A stretch of DNA of 64,000 nucleotides from the NCBI GenBank assembly GCA_905215405.1, contig CAJMQE010000007.1, positions 1 to 64,000 on the forward strand, given 5' to 3'. Position numbers and translations under genes: made by a program. Within the stretch, counting starts at the first letter, position 1, and the number at the start of each line of letters is the position of its first letter. Positions 43,892 through 52,761 of the stretch are shown here, piece by piece. Source of the stretch: an uncultured bacterium. GTDB lineage: Bacteria; Bacillota; Clostridia; Lachnospirales; Lachnospiraceae. The notes beneath the pieces are model-generated. The model saw nothing but the letters and a program-made list of their open reading frames with translations, did no database searches and was not told the origin of the DNA.

Positions 43892-43963
43892 GCTGATGTA
43901 GCTCAGTGGTAGAGCACTTCATTGGTAATGAAGAGGTCGGGGGTCCAATTCCCCTCATCAGCT
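43892..43963 (+). tRNA. tRNA-Thr(GGT) with unusual T-loop
   Basis: A 72-nt cloverleaf: acceptor GCTGATG/CATCAGC, anticodon stem CTTCA/TGAAG with loop TTGGTAA (anticodon GGT). The T-loop reads TCCAATT: C at position 55, where U (pseudouridine) is nearly universal, and A at 57. The rest of the molecule is regular. CCA is not encoded. Confidence 0.95.
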
Positions 43964-43980
43964 TATATAAAAAACTTGGA

Positions 43981-44012
43981 AATACTGATGTTTTATAACA
44001 TCAGTATTTTTT
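43981..44012 (+). terminator. Terminator of tRNA-Thr
   Basis: A 12-bp stem AATACTGATGTT/AACATCAGTATT with TTAT loop and six T. Confidence 0.95.
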
Positions 44013-44372
44013 ATATCTTGAAATCATATCAAAAATGTTTTGCAGGCTCCTTTGCAAATTACACATCGCTAGAAAATGAAAGATTGTTTATAGTTATCCC
44101 AACATTAATTGAACGTTGGCTATATATAAATAGGGTTCCTTATATGCAAGTAATTGATATTCAAAATAGAACATCGTACACAAAACAATATTTGGGTTCT
44201 TAGCAATTTTATGGCTAGAGGCCAAGTTCCACCTTATTAACAAAAAAACAAAGCGTCGTAAAGCTATTAAAACCAAGGCTTTGCGGCGCTTTTACTATGT
44301 TTGAGTATGTGTAAATATATGGAACTGATCTATATTAACAGTTTTGTATGCCCATACAGGGCTGCTTAATAT
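44013..44372. other. Gene-free, possibly decayed foreign DNA downstream of tRNA-Thr
   Basis: No gene is supported. The + frames give short unrelated fragments (for example an open stretch at 44013-44203 joined to the tRNA region) with no ribosome site. Composition is AT-rich and unlike the neighbouring genes. It ends at a strong hairpin (44250-44292). A decayed mobile element is the simplest reading. Confidence 0.5.
44250..44295. terminator. Terminator at the end of the lipoprotein patch
   Basis: A 15-bp stem (44250-44264 with 44278-44292, two G-U pairs), A-run on the left and T-run on the right. It can serve the minus-strand lipoproteins. Confidence 0.8.
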
Positions 44373-44933
44373 TTAATTATTTATCATTATACAGAATCGG
44401 TGCTGACTATCAGTTCTTTCGAAGACATATTGTATGCCGTTATATTCTGTAGCAAATTTACCAGATTCACCTTCACCAGATTCGGTTACGTTTAGTTCGG
44501 AAAGTATTTTAGTATAATCTGCATTTTCGTCTACGGATAAGATGGCAGATGTATCATAAAAATAGGTATATACGCTTGGGTTAGAAATGACTAGCACAGT
44601 TGCTAAGTTAGATGCATTTCCATTGTTAAGTGCTAAATATGCTGAGTCAAAAGCGCCTACAATAGTATAAGATGTAAAATCAAATCCACTGTTCGAGAAT
44701 GTTCCATTTTCAGTTAAGGTATATGATATTTTGTTTAGTTTTTTATTGAAATTATTAAGGAAAGTTGTATCTGTAATTTTTGCAATGTCCTCAGTTACAG
44801 TTTCGCCAGGAGTGATTGTGGTGGTTGGTTCTGTTTTGGAAATATCAGAATTACTTTTAACTTGTTTGTTTCCACATGCACTAATACATATAGCAAGTAC
44901 AGGTAATGCTACTAACAATAGCTTTTTGTTCAT
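44373..44933 (-). CDS. Lipoprotein of unknown function (paralogue 1)
   Basis: A 186-residue exported lipoprotein: MNKKLLLVALPVLAICISAC signal with lipobox ending in Cys20, then CGNKQVKSNSD. A Thr-rich linker follows and then a globular domain with no motif that I recognise. Its first 30 residues match the next gene closely (CGKKQVKSNSD), so the two are related at the signal region, while the mature domains differ. GAGGAAATGGAA precedes the ATG. AT-rich codons set it apart from the surrounding genes. Confidence 0.78.
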   Translation of the reverse strand: MNKKLLLVALPVLAICISACGNKQVKSNSDISKTEPTTTITPGETVTEDIAKITDTTFLNNFNKKLNKISYTLTENGTFSNSGFDFTSYTIVGAFDSAYLALNNGNASNLATVLVISNPSVYTYFYDTSAILSVDENADYTKILSELNVTESGEGESGKFATEYNGIQYVFERTDSQHRFCIMINN

Positions 44934-44996
44934 TTCCATTTCCTCTTTCATATTTAATTTATTTTATTTCTTTTGAGTTATATTTAGAGCGTTCTA

Positions 44997-45554
44997 TTAT
45001 TCGGTAAAACTTGCTTCCTCTCCATTTGAAAGAGCAGTGAATGCAGTTTTATATATGTTAGCATTACTAGGTGTTACGGAACCGCTTATTCTTAATAGAA
45101 CATTTTGATATTGGTAAATATATTGGGCAAACATGGATGCTGATTTTGAAAGTGAATCTATGTAATTATATCGTGATGTTGCATCCTCTTCATTGTTAAA
45201 AACTTCAATAGTACCACCAACTGGATCAGCGCCTTCAAATTGTTCATATCTTGAATCAGCAAAGCTTATTTTTGATGTATATTGATTTGGGCGACCAAGG
45301 AGATTGTTAAGATCAGTTTCTTCAGTATACACAATTACAGTGCCGATAGGAAATCCAGCATCTTTAAATTCGTTTATTATTTCTTCTGCAGACATTTTTG
45401 TAATGTCCTTAGATTTAGTTGCGACAGTTGAAATTTCTTGTGATGAAGTTGTTTCAATCATGTCTGAATTACTTTTAACCTGTTTTTTTCCACATGCAGT
45501 AACACAAATTGCAAGTGCGGAAATTACTACTACTAATAATAAATGTTTTTTCAT
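44997..45554 (-). CDS. Lipoprotein of unknown function (paralogue 2)
   Basis: A 185-residue lipoprotein with lipobox VTAC and the shared CGKKQVKSNSD start. The mature part reads IGTVIVYTEETDLNNLLGRP then NQYTSKISFAD and ends LLRISGSVTPSNANIYKTAF, a pattern I associate with small lipoproteins carried by phages and integrative elements, without a proven role. AAAGAGGGATATGAAA precedes the ATG at 45554. It is upstream of its partner on the same strand (63 bp apart), so they may be co-transcribed. Confidence 0.78.
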   Translation of the reverse strand: MKKHLLLVVVISALAICVTACGKKQVKSNSDMIETTSSQEISTVATKSKDITKMSAEEIINEFKDAGFPIGTVIVYTEETDLNNLLGRPNQYTSKISFADSRYEQFEGADPVGGTIEVFNNEEDATSRYNYIDSLSKSASMFAQYIYQYQNVLLRISGSVTPSNANIYKTAFTALSNGEEASFTE

Positions 45555-46283
45555 TTTCATATCCCTCTTTTATTTTATTTATATAATCTCTTTCGAGTTT
45601 ATATCGTTATTCTTCTATTACATGTAATTTTGTATCTAAATTGTCCATTGCTTATTCGCAGCAATGGATGCTCCATTTTTGAACGGAAAGCCTCATAGTG
45701 CATAAGATAGAAATTACCTATCACACCAAGAAATATGGTCAAATCAGTATTGTTACTTACATGCTGTGAGTTAGTGATTTTATGATAACTATTGGTAATA
45801 ACTGATTGTTATAAAATCATAACTTTGTTCAAAGTTCTGCTTACAATTCACAATATTTTTGCTTTACGATTCATCTGGTTGCTATACAATAGTTGCTAAG
45901 TTTCTTAGCGAGTACATATTATTTGCCTGTTTTTTGCATTAATAGTTCTATTATATTTCCCAAAATTACCATAGTCAATGAAGTTCGCACTACAGGGAAT
46001 CTGAATAAATGTTTTATCTACAGAATAGTTACAGCCATCTTTGGTCAAACAATAAAAAAGCTGTAAGTCTTGCAGTGGGAATAAACTAGTATTTGCGCTA
46101 TGTTCACGCAGGAAAAACTTCAAAAATTTTGTGTATTAACTAAAATACAATGAATAAATAGAAAAAATACAAAATACATTGAAATAATCTAATTTTTATC
46201 CTATATTTAATCACATATCTATGGTACAATAATAAAATATTAGGAAGAAAGTACCATTTCGGAGATGATAAGGAAAAATTAAA
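45555..46283. other. Gene-poor AT-rich stretch
   Basis: About 730 bp with no supported gene. It holds a perfect 8-bp hairpin CCATTGCT/AGCAATGG (45645-45667) and a bulged 11-bp hairpin (45775-45788 with 45808-45818). An extended -10 (TGGTACAAT, near 46222) may start the L,D-transpeptidase gene. A 72-codon minus-strand frame (45905-46123) lacks a ribosome site. Confidence 0.55.
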
Positions 46284-47240
46284 ATGAAAAGTTTAGTGAA
46301 CAAAGAGAATCAGAAATATGTGGTAGCCGGAGTGGCAGCGATACTTGTTATTGGTATCATGGTGCTGATTTTAGGCAGATGTAGTCGAAAAGGACAGACG
46401 CAGGAGGAAGGAAAGCAAGATACGCAGGGCGCAATGCTTACAACAGAAGTACAGACGGAAGAAACAGTAGTGGAAAGCACGCAGGAAACAGATTCACAGG
46501 AAGAAAGTACGGAAGAGGTAGCACAAACTGAACAGGAACAGGATCAGGCCGATGAGCAGGAAATAGCGAAAAATCAGCAGCAAAAATCGGATCAGTCACA
46601 GCAGAATAACCAGCAAAATGTGCCGCAGGAAATTGAACAGGAAGTGTCGGCAGACTGGGTATCAGATCTTTCAGTTGCAGGGAGAACAGCACAGTTGATC
46701 ATCGTATCGGCGAATGGAAGCAGGGCAGAAGTGAGCATGCATGAGAAGGATGGAAACGGGGAATGGCAGGAAATTATGTCAGCATCTGGCTATGTTGGAT
46801 CTCACGGTGTTGGAAATGCATCAGAGTATGATACGAAGACACCGACAGGTGTCTATTCTCTGACAAGAGCGTTCGGTGTAAATGGAAATCCAGGATCTGG
46901 ACTTCCTTATACGCAGGTCGATGATGCAGACTACTGGGTGGATGATCCATCTTCCGCATATTATAATCAGTTCGTTTCTACCGATGAAATATCGGCTGAC
47001 TGGGATTCCGCGGAGCACATCATTGATTATCCTACGCAGTACGCTTATGCAATTGCAATCGACTATAATACGCAGTGTACACCGGGAGCTGGTTCAGCAA
47101 TCTTTTTTCACTGCTCGAATGGAAGTCCAACAGCAGGTTGTGTGGCAATTCCACAAAGTAAGATGGTCTATGTCCTGACACATATCAGAAGTGGATGTCT
47201 GATCGTCATCGACACACAGGATAATATAGAGAATTATTAA
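46284..47240 (+). CDS. L,D-transpeptidase family protein, membrane anchored
   Basis: A 318-residue extracellular enzyme. One N-terminal anchor (about 12-31) is followed by a long Glu/Gln-rich linker (about 35-120). The YkuD-type catalytic domain follows (about 130-318), with the active-site pattern HCSNGSPTAGCVAI, His plus nucleophile Cys. These enzymes make 3-3 cross-links in peptidoglycan or attach proteins to it. The linker's repeated QQ/EE runs suit spacing through the wall. AAGGAAAAATTAAA precedes the ATG. Confidence 0.88.
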   Translation: MKSLVNKENQKYVVAGVAAILVIGIMVLILGRCSRKGQTQEEGKQDTQGAMLTTEVQTEETVVESTQETDSQEESTEEVAQTEQEQDQADEQEIAKNQQQKSDQSQQNNQQNVPQEIEQEVSADWVSDLSVAGRTAQLIIVSANGSRAEVSMHEKDGNGEWQEIMSASGYVGSHGVGNASEYDTKTPTGVYSLTRAFGVNGNPGSGLPYTQVDDADYWVDDPSSAYYNQFVSTDEISADWDSAEHIIDYPTQYAYAIAIDYNTQCTPGAGSAIFFHCSNGSPTAGCVAIPQSKMVYVLTHIRSGCLIVIDTQDNIENY

Positions 47241-47290
47241 GGGGTTAATAGGACTTATATTACGAGTAGTTGAATTGTGGAGTTGAGATT

Positions 47291-48316
47291 ATGGAAGTTA
47301 AAAAGTTTGATTTAAAACCATATGCGAGAGTAATAAATGCCAGTTTGCTTTTGATACATGTTATTTATCTGGCAGCATTTTTTTACAGTGGTATCCGGAT
47401 CATGATGATCCTTAATATCTTTAGTGTAACAACGTATGTATTACTGTTTATAGCAGTAGAACAGGAAAAATCTGTCCTTCAATTGACGGTCACTTATCTG
47501 GAGATCGTGATTCACATGAGCTTGGCTACCATATTGCTTGAATGGGAATGTTGTTTTCAGCTGTTTTTGATCTCGGCGATTTTGAACATGTACTGTCTGA
47601 AGACAAGACTTAGAAGTCTAAAGGCACTTCCCGTTGCCGTATTGTTGACAATGGTGTACTGTCTCCTTAAGATCGTGACATTTCAGCATTCGCCGTTTTA
47701 TATATTGCCGGATTCGACCAAACTGCTTTGCGGCCTTGTAAATACTGTATTTGCATTTTTCTTGATCCTTGGGTATTCGGAATATTATTTTCGCGTAATC
47801 CAGTGCCATTTTGATGTCTTGCAGAAACGGGCAGATGTAGATGAACTGAGCAGCATTTATAACAGGCACAGATTGAATGAAATTCTGGAAGATTGGCACG
47901 AGCAGGCACATGATAACTATAGAAATTTTAGTGTTGCAATACTTGATATTGATGATTTCAAAAAGATAAATGATACCTACGGACACAATTGTGGTGATTA
48001 TGTCATAAAGAAGATATCCATGATCTTAAAAGAAAGATGTAGTGATGATATTATTGTAGGACGCTGGGGTGGTGAGGAATTTCTGATCATCCAGAAAAAT
48101 ATCAATAATTTTTATAAGAATTGTTCAGTGTTAAAACAGCTTCTGCTGGAAATCAGAAGTACAGAATTTATCTGGGAGCAGAAAAAGTTTCATGTGACGG
48201 TAACAATCGGTGCAGCCAGGTATGAAACAGAAGAGACACTGCAGAATATGCTAGAAAAAGCAGATCAAAAACTGTATAACGGAAAAGCAAATGGAAAGAA
48301 TACAGTTTGTTATTAG
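47291..48316 (+). CDS. Diguanylate cyclase (GGDEF domain) membrane protein
   Basis: A 341-residue protein. Five or six N-terminal membrane spans (about 10-170) are followed by a GGDEF domain: DIDDFKKINDTYGHNCGD and the active site RWGGEEF. It should make c-di-GMP. The RxxD inhibitory site is not found at its usual place before GGEEF, so product inhibition is unlikely. The membrane part may sense a signal. The ATG at 47291 follows GTGGAGTTGAGATT; the TTG at 47270 is weaker. Confidence 0.88.
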   Translation: MEVKKFDLKPYARVINASLLLIHVIYLAAFFYSGIRIMMILNIFSVTTYVLLFIAVEQEKSVLQLTVTYLEIVIHMSLATILLEWECCFQLFLISAILNMYCLKTRLRSLKALPVAVLLTMVYCLLKIVTFQHSPFYILPDSTKLLCGLVNTVFAFFLILGYSEYYFRVIQCHFDVLQKRADVDELSSIYNRHRLNEILEDWHEQAHDNYRNFSVAILDIDDFKKINDTYGHNCGDYVIKKISMILKERCSDDIIVGRWGGEEFLIIQKNINNFYKNCSVLKQLLLEIRSTEFIWEQKKFHVTVTIGAARYETEETLQNMLEKADQKLYNGKANGKNTVCY

Positions 48317-48470
48317 TGGTGCTAAAAATTTGGAAATCTGCTATTTTATAGAAATTTCATATCCAGTTTATTGACATCACAAAAAGATTATTATACGTTT
48401 ATACTATGTTTATTTCCTGACAGGACGATATGAGGAAGACATAAATAATTATGGAAAAGTGAGAGAAAAT

Positions 48471-50819
48471 ATGCTGGAGTTAAAGGATATTCGAAAGACA
48501 TACCATGCGGGAGGCATTGAGACAAAGGCACTGGATGGTGTCAGCGTGGCATTCAGGGACAGAGAGTTCGTTGCGATCCTTGGTACAAGTGGATCAGGTA
48601 AGACGACCTGCCTGAATGTAATTGGAGGTCTGGATCATTATGATTCTGGAGACCTGTTACTCAAAGGAAAGAGTACAAAATCTTTTAAAGAAAAAGACTG
48701 GGATGCATATCGAAACAATTCGGTAGGATTTGTATTTCAGAGTTATAACCTGATTTCACATCTGAGTATCATTTCCAATGTGGAAATGGGAATGACGTTG
48801 AGTGGTGTCTCAGGAGAGGAAAAGAAGCGCAGGGCAATCGAAGTGCTTGAAAAAGTTGGTCTGAAAGATCATATTCATAAGAAACCGAATCAGTTATCAG
48901 GTGGACAGATGCAGAGGGTCGCAATTGCCCGTGCACTTGCAAATGATCCTGAAATTCTGTTATGTGATGAACCAACCGGTGCACTTGATAGTGCGACAAG
49001 TGTTCAGATCATGGATCTGATCAAAGAGGTTGCAAAGGACAGACTGGTTATTATGGTAACACATAATCCGGAATTGGCAGAACAGTATGCGGACAGAATT
49101 ATCCGTTTCGCAGATGGTCATATTATTGATGATTCCAATCCATATGAAGAAGTCAGCTCAGATCAGAAATTTGCCTTAAAGAAGACAAGCATGAGTTTTT
49201 TGACAGCATTAAATCTTTCTGCGAATAACCTGCGTACCAAGAAGGGCAGGACCTTTTTGACAGCATTTGCATCCAGTATTGGTATTATTGGAATCGCAGT
49301 CATACTGAGTCTATCAACAGGATTCCAGAAGCAGGTGGATGATTTCCAGTCAGATGCGCTGGGAGAATTTCCAGTTATGATGACGAAGGTATCACAATCG
49401 GTATCACAGGAAAAATTATCGGATATGTCGCAGGAATATCAGGAACGAATGACCGGTAAGAGCGACTATTCGACAGATGAATACTTAAATGTAGTGGATT
49501 CTGATTCGGATATAACAACACATATCAATAATTTCTCGGATGATTTTCTGGATTACATCCATCAGATATCACCAGATGTATGTACAAGCATTGGATATAC
49601 CAGACTTGTGAATATGAATCTCGTAAGAAAGAACGGGGATGATTATCAGTCTGTTACGATCGGTTCTGTGGCAAATCAGTCAAATAGTGCACAGAGTACA
49701 TCGACAAGTTCTATGGGAATCTCAGTATATCCGGAAAGCCTTGCAGAAGGCGATAATTACCTGCAGGATAATTACGATCTGCTCGCAGGTGAATATCCAG
49801 CAGATGAAAATGGTGTTGTGCTTGTAGTCAACACAAAGAATGAAATTGAAAAATCAGTTCTTGATAATCTTGGATTTTCAGTATCCAAGGGAGACGATGT
49901 CGATTTTGATACAATCGTTGGTACAGAATTTAAAGTGATCTCTAATGACGATTACTATGTGCAGACACCTTTTAATACGTATCTGCCTTCAACAGATTAC
50001 GAGAGCATGTATAATGCCGATAATTCATTTACAATCAAGATTTCAGGTATTGTAAGGGCAAAAGAAGGCGCAAAGATGTCAATGCTCGCATCAGGAATCG
50101 CATATAGCGATAATCTGTCAGAAAAGATTATTAATCTTGCGGCAGATTCCAAGATCGTTGAGGCACAGAAAAATGCAGATTATAATGTAATGTCTATGGA
50201 TCCACTTGATGATACAGCAAAGAACAATATGATCGCATATCTCGGTGGAGATTCCGTTCCATATATTGTTATGATGTTCCCTAAGAACTTTGATGCAAAA
50301 GATCAGATCCTTGATTACCTGGATGAATATAATGCAGGAAAATCTACAGATGATGTAATTGTCTACACGGATCTTGCAGGAACAGTATCCAGCATGACAT
50401 CAGGAATTATGTCAGGAATCACACTTGTTCTGATTGCATTTGCAGGCATCAGTCTTGTGGTCAGCATGATCATGATCTGTATTATTACCTACACAAGTGT
50501 ACTTGAAAGACGAAAAGAAATTGGTGTTCTGAAGGCACTTGGCGCAAGAAAGAAAGATATTACCAGAGTATTCGATGCAGAAACATTTATTCTTGGTATT
50601 CTGTCCGGTGTTCTTGGTATTGTGATTGCATGGCTTTGTACATTCCCAATCAATGCAGCCATTTATAAAGCGGCAGAACTTGAAAATGTAGCACATCTGC
50701 AGTTATCCCATGCGGTAACGCTGATTGTCATAAGTACAGTGCTCACAGTACTTGGTGGACATATTCCAGCCAGAATGGCATCAAGAAAAGATGCAGTGGA
50801 AGCACTTCGTTCCGAATAA
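48471..50819 (+). CDS. MacB-like ABC transporter fusion (ATPase plus FtsX permease)
   Basis: A 782-residue fusion. The N-terminal ATPase (about 1-225) has all motifs: Walker A GTSGSGKTT, signature LSGGQMQRVA, Walker B LLCDEPTGAL and H-loop VTHNPE. An FtsX-type permease follows with one span near 263-285, a large outside domain (about 290-645) and three spans near 648-765. This LolD/MacB class pumps peptides or antibiotics or moves lipoproteins; the substrate here is unknown. GTGAGAGAAAAT precedes the ATG at 48471; a GTG at 48459 is in frame. Confidence 0.9.
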   Translation: MLELKDIRKTYHAGGIETKALDGVSVAFRDREFVAILGTSGSGKTTCLNVIGGLDHYDSGDLLLKGKSTKSFKEKDWDAYRNNSVGFVFQSYNLISHLSIISNVEMGMTLSGVSGEEKKRRAIEVLEKVGLKDHIHKKPNQLSGGQMQRVAIARALANDPEILLCDEPTGALDSATSVQIMDLIKEVAKDRLVIMVTHNPELAEQYADRIIRFADGHIIDDSNPYEEVSSDQKFALKKTSMSFLTALNLSANNLRTKKGRTFLTAFASSIGIIGIAVILSLSTGFQKQVDDFQSDALGEFPVMMTKVSQSVSQEKLSDMSQEYQERMTGKSDYSTDEYLNVVDSDSDITTHINNFSDDFLDYIHQISPDVCTSIGYTRLVNMNLVRKNGDDYQSVTIGSVANQSNSAQSTSTSSMGISVYPESLAEGDNYLQDNYDLLAGEYPADENGVVLVVNTKNEIEKSVLDNLGFSVSKGDDVDFDTIVGTEFKVISNDDYYVQTPFNTYLPSTDYESMYNADNSFTIKISGIVRAKEGAKMSMLASGIAYSDNLSEKIINLAADSKIVEAQKNADYNVMSMDPLDDTAKNNMIAYLGGDSVPYIVMMFPKNFDAKDQILDYLDEYNAGKSTDDVIVYTDLAGTVSSMTSGIMSGITLVLIAFAGISLVVSMIMICIITYTSVLERRKEIGVLKALGARKKDITRVFDAETFILGILSGVLGIVIAWLCTFPINAAIYKAAELENVAHLQLSHAVTLIVISTVLTVLGGHIPARMASRKDAVEALRSE

Positions 50820-50940
50820 GCACTGAATAATAAGAAGTAAGAAATAAGAAATAAAAGAAAATAGAAATAAAAAATAAGTAAAAAATTATAAGATATAAGA
50901 AATAAGAAACAAAAAGAAGTAACAAGAAGCAAGTTAAAAA
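50800..50940. repeat. A/T-rich short repeats after the ABC fusion gene
   Basis: Repeated TAAGAAATAAGAAATA-type units of about 7 bp begin within the last codons and stop (GAATAAG) and run about 130 bp. No gene is supported here. Confidence 0.7.
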
Positions 50941-50981
50941 TAAGAATATTAAAAAATATATACTGTTTTACAGATGGTAAC

Positions 50982-51010
50982 TTGAATAACCTGTCGATTT
51001 TGTGTATAAT
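50982..51010 (+). promoter_or_regulatory. Promoter of the Ser/Thr-rich surface protein gene
   Basis: TTGAAT (50982-50987), a 17-bp spacer and TATAAT (51005-51010). Confidence 0.82.
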
Positions 51011-51061
51011 TTATCCATAAATGGTAAATGAGGTAGTTTTATTGTTAATGGAGGATAAATT

Positions 51062-51787
51062 ATGAAGAAATTTCTGGACAGAATTAAAAGCCTGTCTGTG
51101 AAGCAGTATACTTTTATTGGAATCGGAATTTTATCGGTTCTCTGTGTGGTATTTGTATCATGGGTATGCATTGCAGTACAGAAGAATCAGAAGGAACTGG
51201 ATGCAAGTGATAACAGAAAAACTTCATCAAAAGTTTCCGCAGAAGTGACCAGCGAAGCAGAGACGACAAGTCAGAAAGTAGCACAGCTGGAAACGGGCGA
51301 AGAGGAATCTGAGTCACAACAGACAGAAACAACATCAGAAAAAGCAAGTGAAAAGCAGACGGAAACAGCTTCTGAAAAAGCGACAACAAGCCGTAAGGAG
51401 CAGCAGATGGCAGCGAACAGTGCAAATGATTCTGATTCAGGAGATTCTTCAGATGATGCAGAACAGGCGGATAACAGCGCTGGTTCAGGTAACAGTAATA
51501 GTAATAGCAGTAATAGTAACAGTAGCAACAACAGCAGTGATAATACACCAGCGACAGAGCCGAAAAGACCGAGTGGAACAACGGCATCTGTTTCAGATCC
51601 AAGAGGACTGTTAAGCCGTAGCCAGTGGTCAGCATCAGCAATTGAAGATGCATATCAGGCATATGGGGAAGATGTTTCTGTTGAAACGACATCAGTCAAT
51701 GGCTATCAGGATAATTTTAACTATACATATTATCATGCTTACTATGATAGCAGTTCTGATAGAACGACTGTTCGTTATATTAATTAA
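51062..51787 (+). CDS. Membrane-anchored Ser/Thr/Asn-rich protein of unknown function
   Basis: A 241-residue protein: N-terminal anchor (about 17-39), then a long low-complexity linker (about 50-170) rich in Ser, Thr, Glu, Gln and Asn, with GSGNSNSNSSNSNSSNNSS-like runs, then a short folded C-terminus (about 180-241) with NGYQDNFNYTYYHAYYDSS. I recognise no domain. The architecture resembles wall-spanning surface proteins of Firmicutes. GGAGG precedes the ATG, and it has its own promoter and terminator. Confidence 0.75.
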   Translation: MKKFLDRIKSLSVKQYTFIGIGILSVLCVVFVSWVCIAVQKNQKELDASDNRKTSSKVSAEVTSEAETTSQKVAQLETGEEESESQQTETTSEKASEKQTETASEKATTSRKEQQMAANSANDSDSGDSSDDAEQADNSAGSGNSNSNSSNSNSSNNSSDNTPATEPKRPSGTTASVSDPRGLLSRSQWSASAIEDAYQAYGEDVSVETTSVNGYQDNFNYTYYHAYYDSSSDRTTVRYIN

Positions 51788-51851
51788 CGGATAGGTATAG
51801 CTTGACGGAAACATATCTGAACGGGAACAGTTGGTATGAAAAAATGCAATA

Positions 51852-51888
51852 AAAAATGTGGCTTGAAAGATTCCAGGCCACATTTTTC
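51852..51888. terminator. Bidirectional terminator
   Basis: An 11-bp core stem AAAAATGTGGC/GCCACATTTTT between convergent genes. Confidence 0.92.
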
Positions 51889-51892
51889 TATT

Positions 51893-52069
51893 CTAGTAGG
51901 TGTATTTAGGATCGTTTTCGTGATCTTTTTTATACTCATACCTTTCTTTTTCTTCCCGACATGAGAACTGGTGTCTGGAACTGCTGTCAACACCGAACAT
52001 AAAGTCTGGTGGTACATAGCCAAAGACCTCATCACTTTGGGAAACTCCGAAGGAACTTAAATTATCCAT
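51893..52069 (-). CDS. Small protein of unknown function with a strong ribosome site
   Basis: A 58-residue protein that I do not recognise. It starts MDNLSSFGVSQSDEVFGYVP and ends in a charged Lys/Glu/Tyr/Asp tail. There is one Cys and no membrane span. The case for a gene is the near-perfect GGGAGGTGA about 7 bases before the ATG at 52069, and the terminator just after the stop. Longer frames through the same region have no ribosome site. Confidence 0.72.
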   Translation of the reverse strand: MDNLSSFGVSQSDEVFGYVPPDFMFGVDSSSRHQFSCREEKERYEYKKDHENDPKYTY

Positions 52070-52214
52070 AAGGTATTCACCTCCCTGAACAACACTAGTA
52101 TGTACAAAAAAATGAAAAATATTAGGGTTAAATGTTGATATTGTTTGAAAATCGGTGTATATTTGAGAGATATTGAATTGGACATAAAATTTAATGACGA
52201 AAGGTTGTATACAA

Positions 52215-52712
52215 ATGAATAATATCATTCTTATAGGGATGCCTGGAGCTGGAAAGAGTACGGTAGGTGTCGTACTGGCGAAAGCACTTGGCTACACATT
52301 TCTAGATTCAGATATTGTAATTCAGGAGACTTATGACAAGTTATTAAGCCAGATTATTGATGAAAAAGGCGATCAGGGATTTATCCAGGTTGAAAATGAT
52401 GTGAATAAAAATATCAATGTGGAAAATACTGTTATTGCAACTGGTGGAAGTGCTGTCTACGGACAGGAAGCTATGGAACATTTCAAAAGTATTGGTACTG
52501 TCGTTTATTTGAAAGTACCATTCGAGGAAATCGAAAACAGAGTAGGTTCTCTTAAAGACAGAGGCGTTGTATCCAACGGGCTGTCTGGTATTGAGGAAAT
52601 CTATCAGGACAGAATGAATTTATACGAGAAGTATGCCGATATAGTAATCAGCGACTGGGATGTACCAATCAAAGATACTGTGGCACAAATTCTAAGTTGT
52701 AAAGATTTATAG
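52215..52712 (+). CDS. Shikimate kinase-like P-loop kinase with altered substrate site
   Basis: A 165-residue P-loop kinase of the shikimate kinase family. Walker A GMPGAGKST and the DSDIVIQ pair are intact. The substrate part differs from shikimate kinase: the FR motif (Arg58 in E. coli AroK) reads GFIQVE, with Ile instead of Arg, and the GGG triplet reads GGSAVY. The LID segment (LKDRGVVSNGLSG) is also atypical. It may act on another small alcohol. Annotating it as aroK by homology would be risky. The start at 52215 is preferred over 52194. Confidence 0.8.
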   Translation: MNNIILIGMPGAGKSTVGVVLAKALGYTFLDSDIVIQETYDKLLSQIIDEKGDQGFIQVENDVNKNINVENTVIATGGSAVYGQEAMEHFKSIGTVVYLKVPFEEIENRVGSLKDRGVVSNGLSGIEEIYQDRMNLYEKYADIVISDWDVPIKDTVAQILSCKDL

Positions 52713-52761
52713 ATTCATATATAATTATTTGGTTAATCAAACTCAGGAGGATTAAGATAAG

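Noticed and set aside
43922..44203. 93-codon + frame starting inside tRNA-Thr
   Set aside because: It begins within the tRNA and passes through its terminator, with no ribosome site. The downstream part may be gene debris only.
45905..46123. 72-codon minus-strand frame in the AT-rich stretch
   Set aside because: No ribosome site, no recognisable family and composition like the non-coding flanks.
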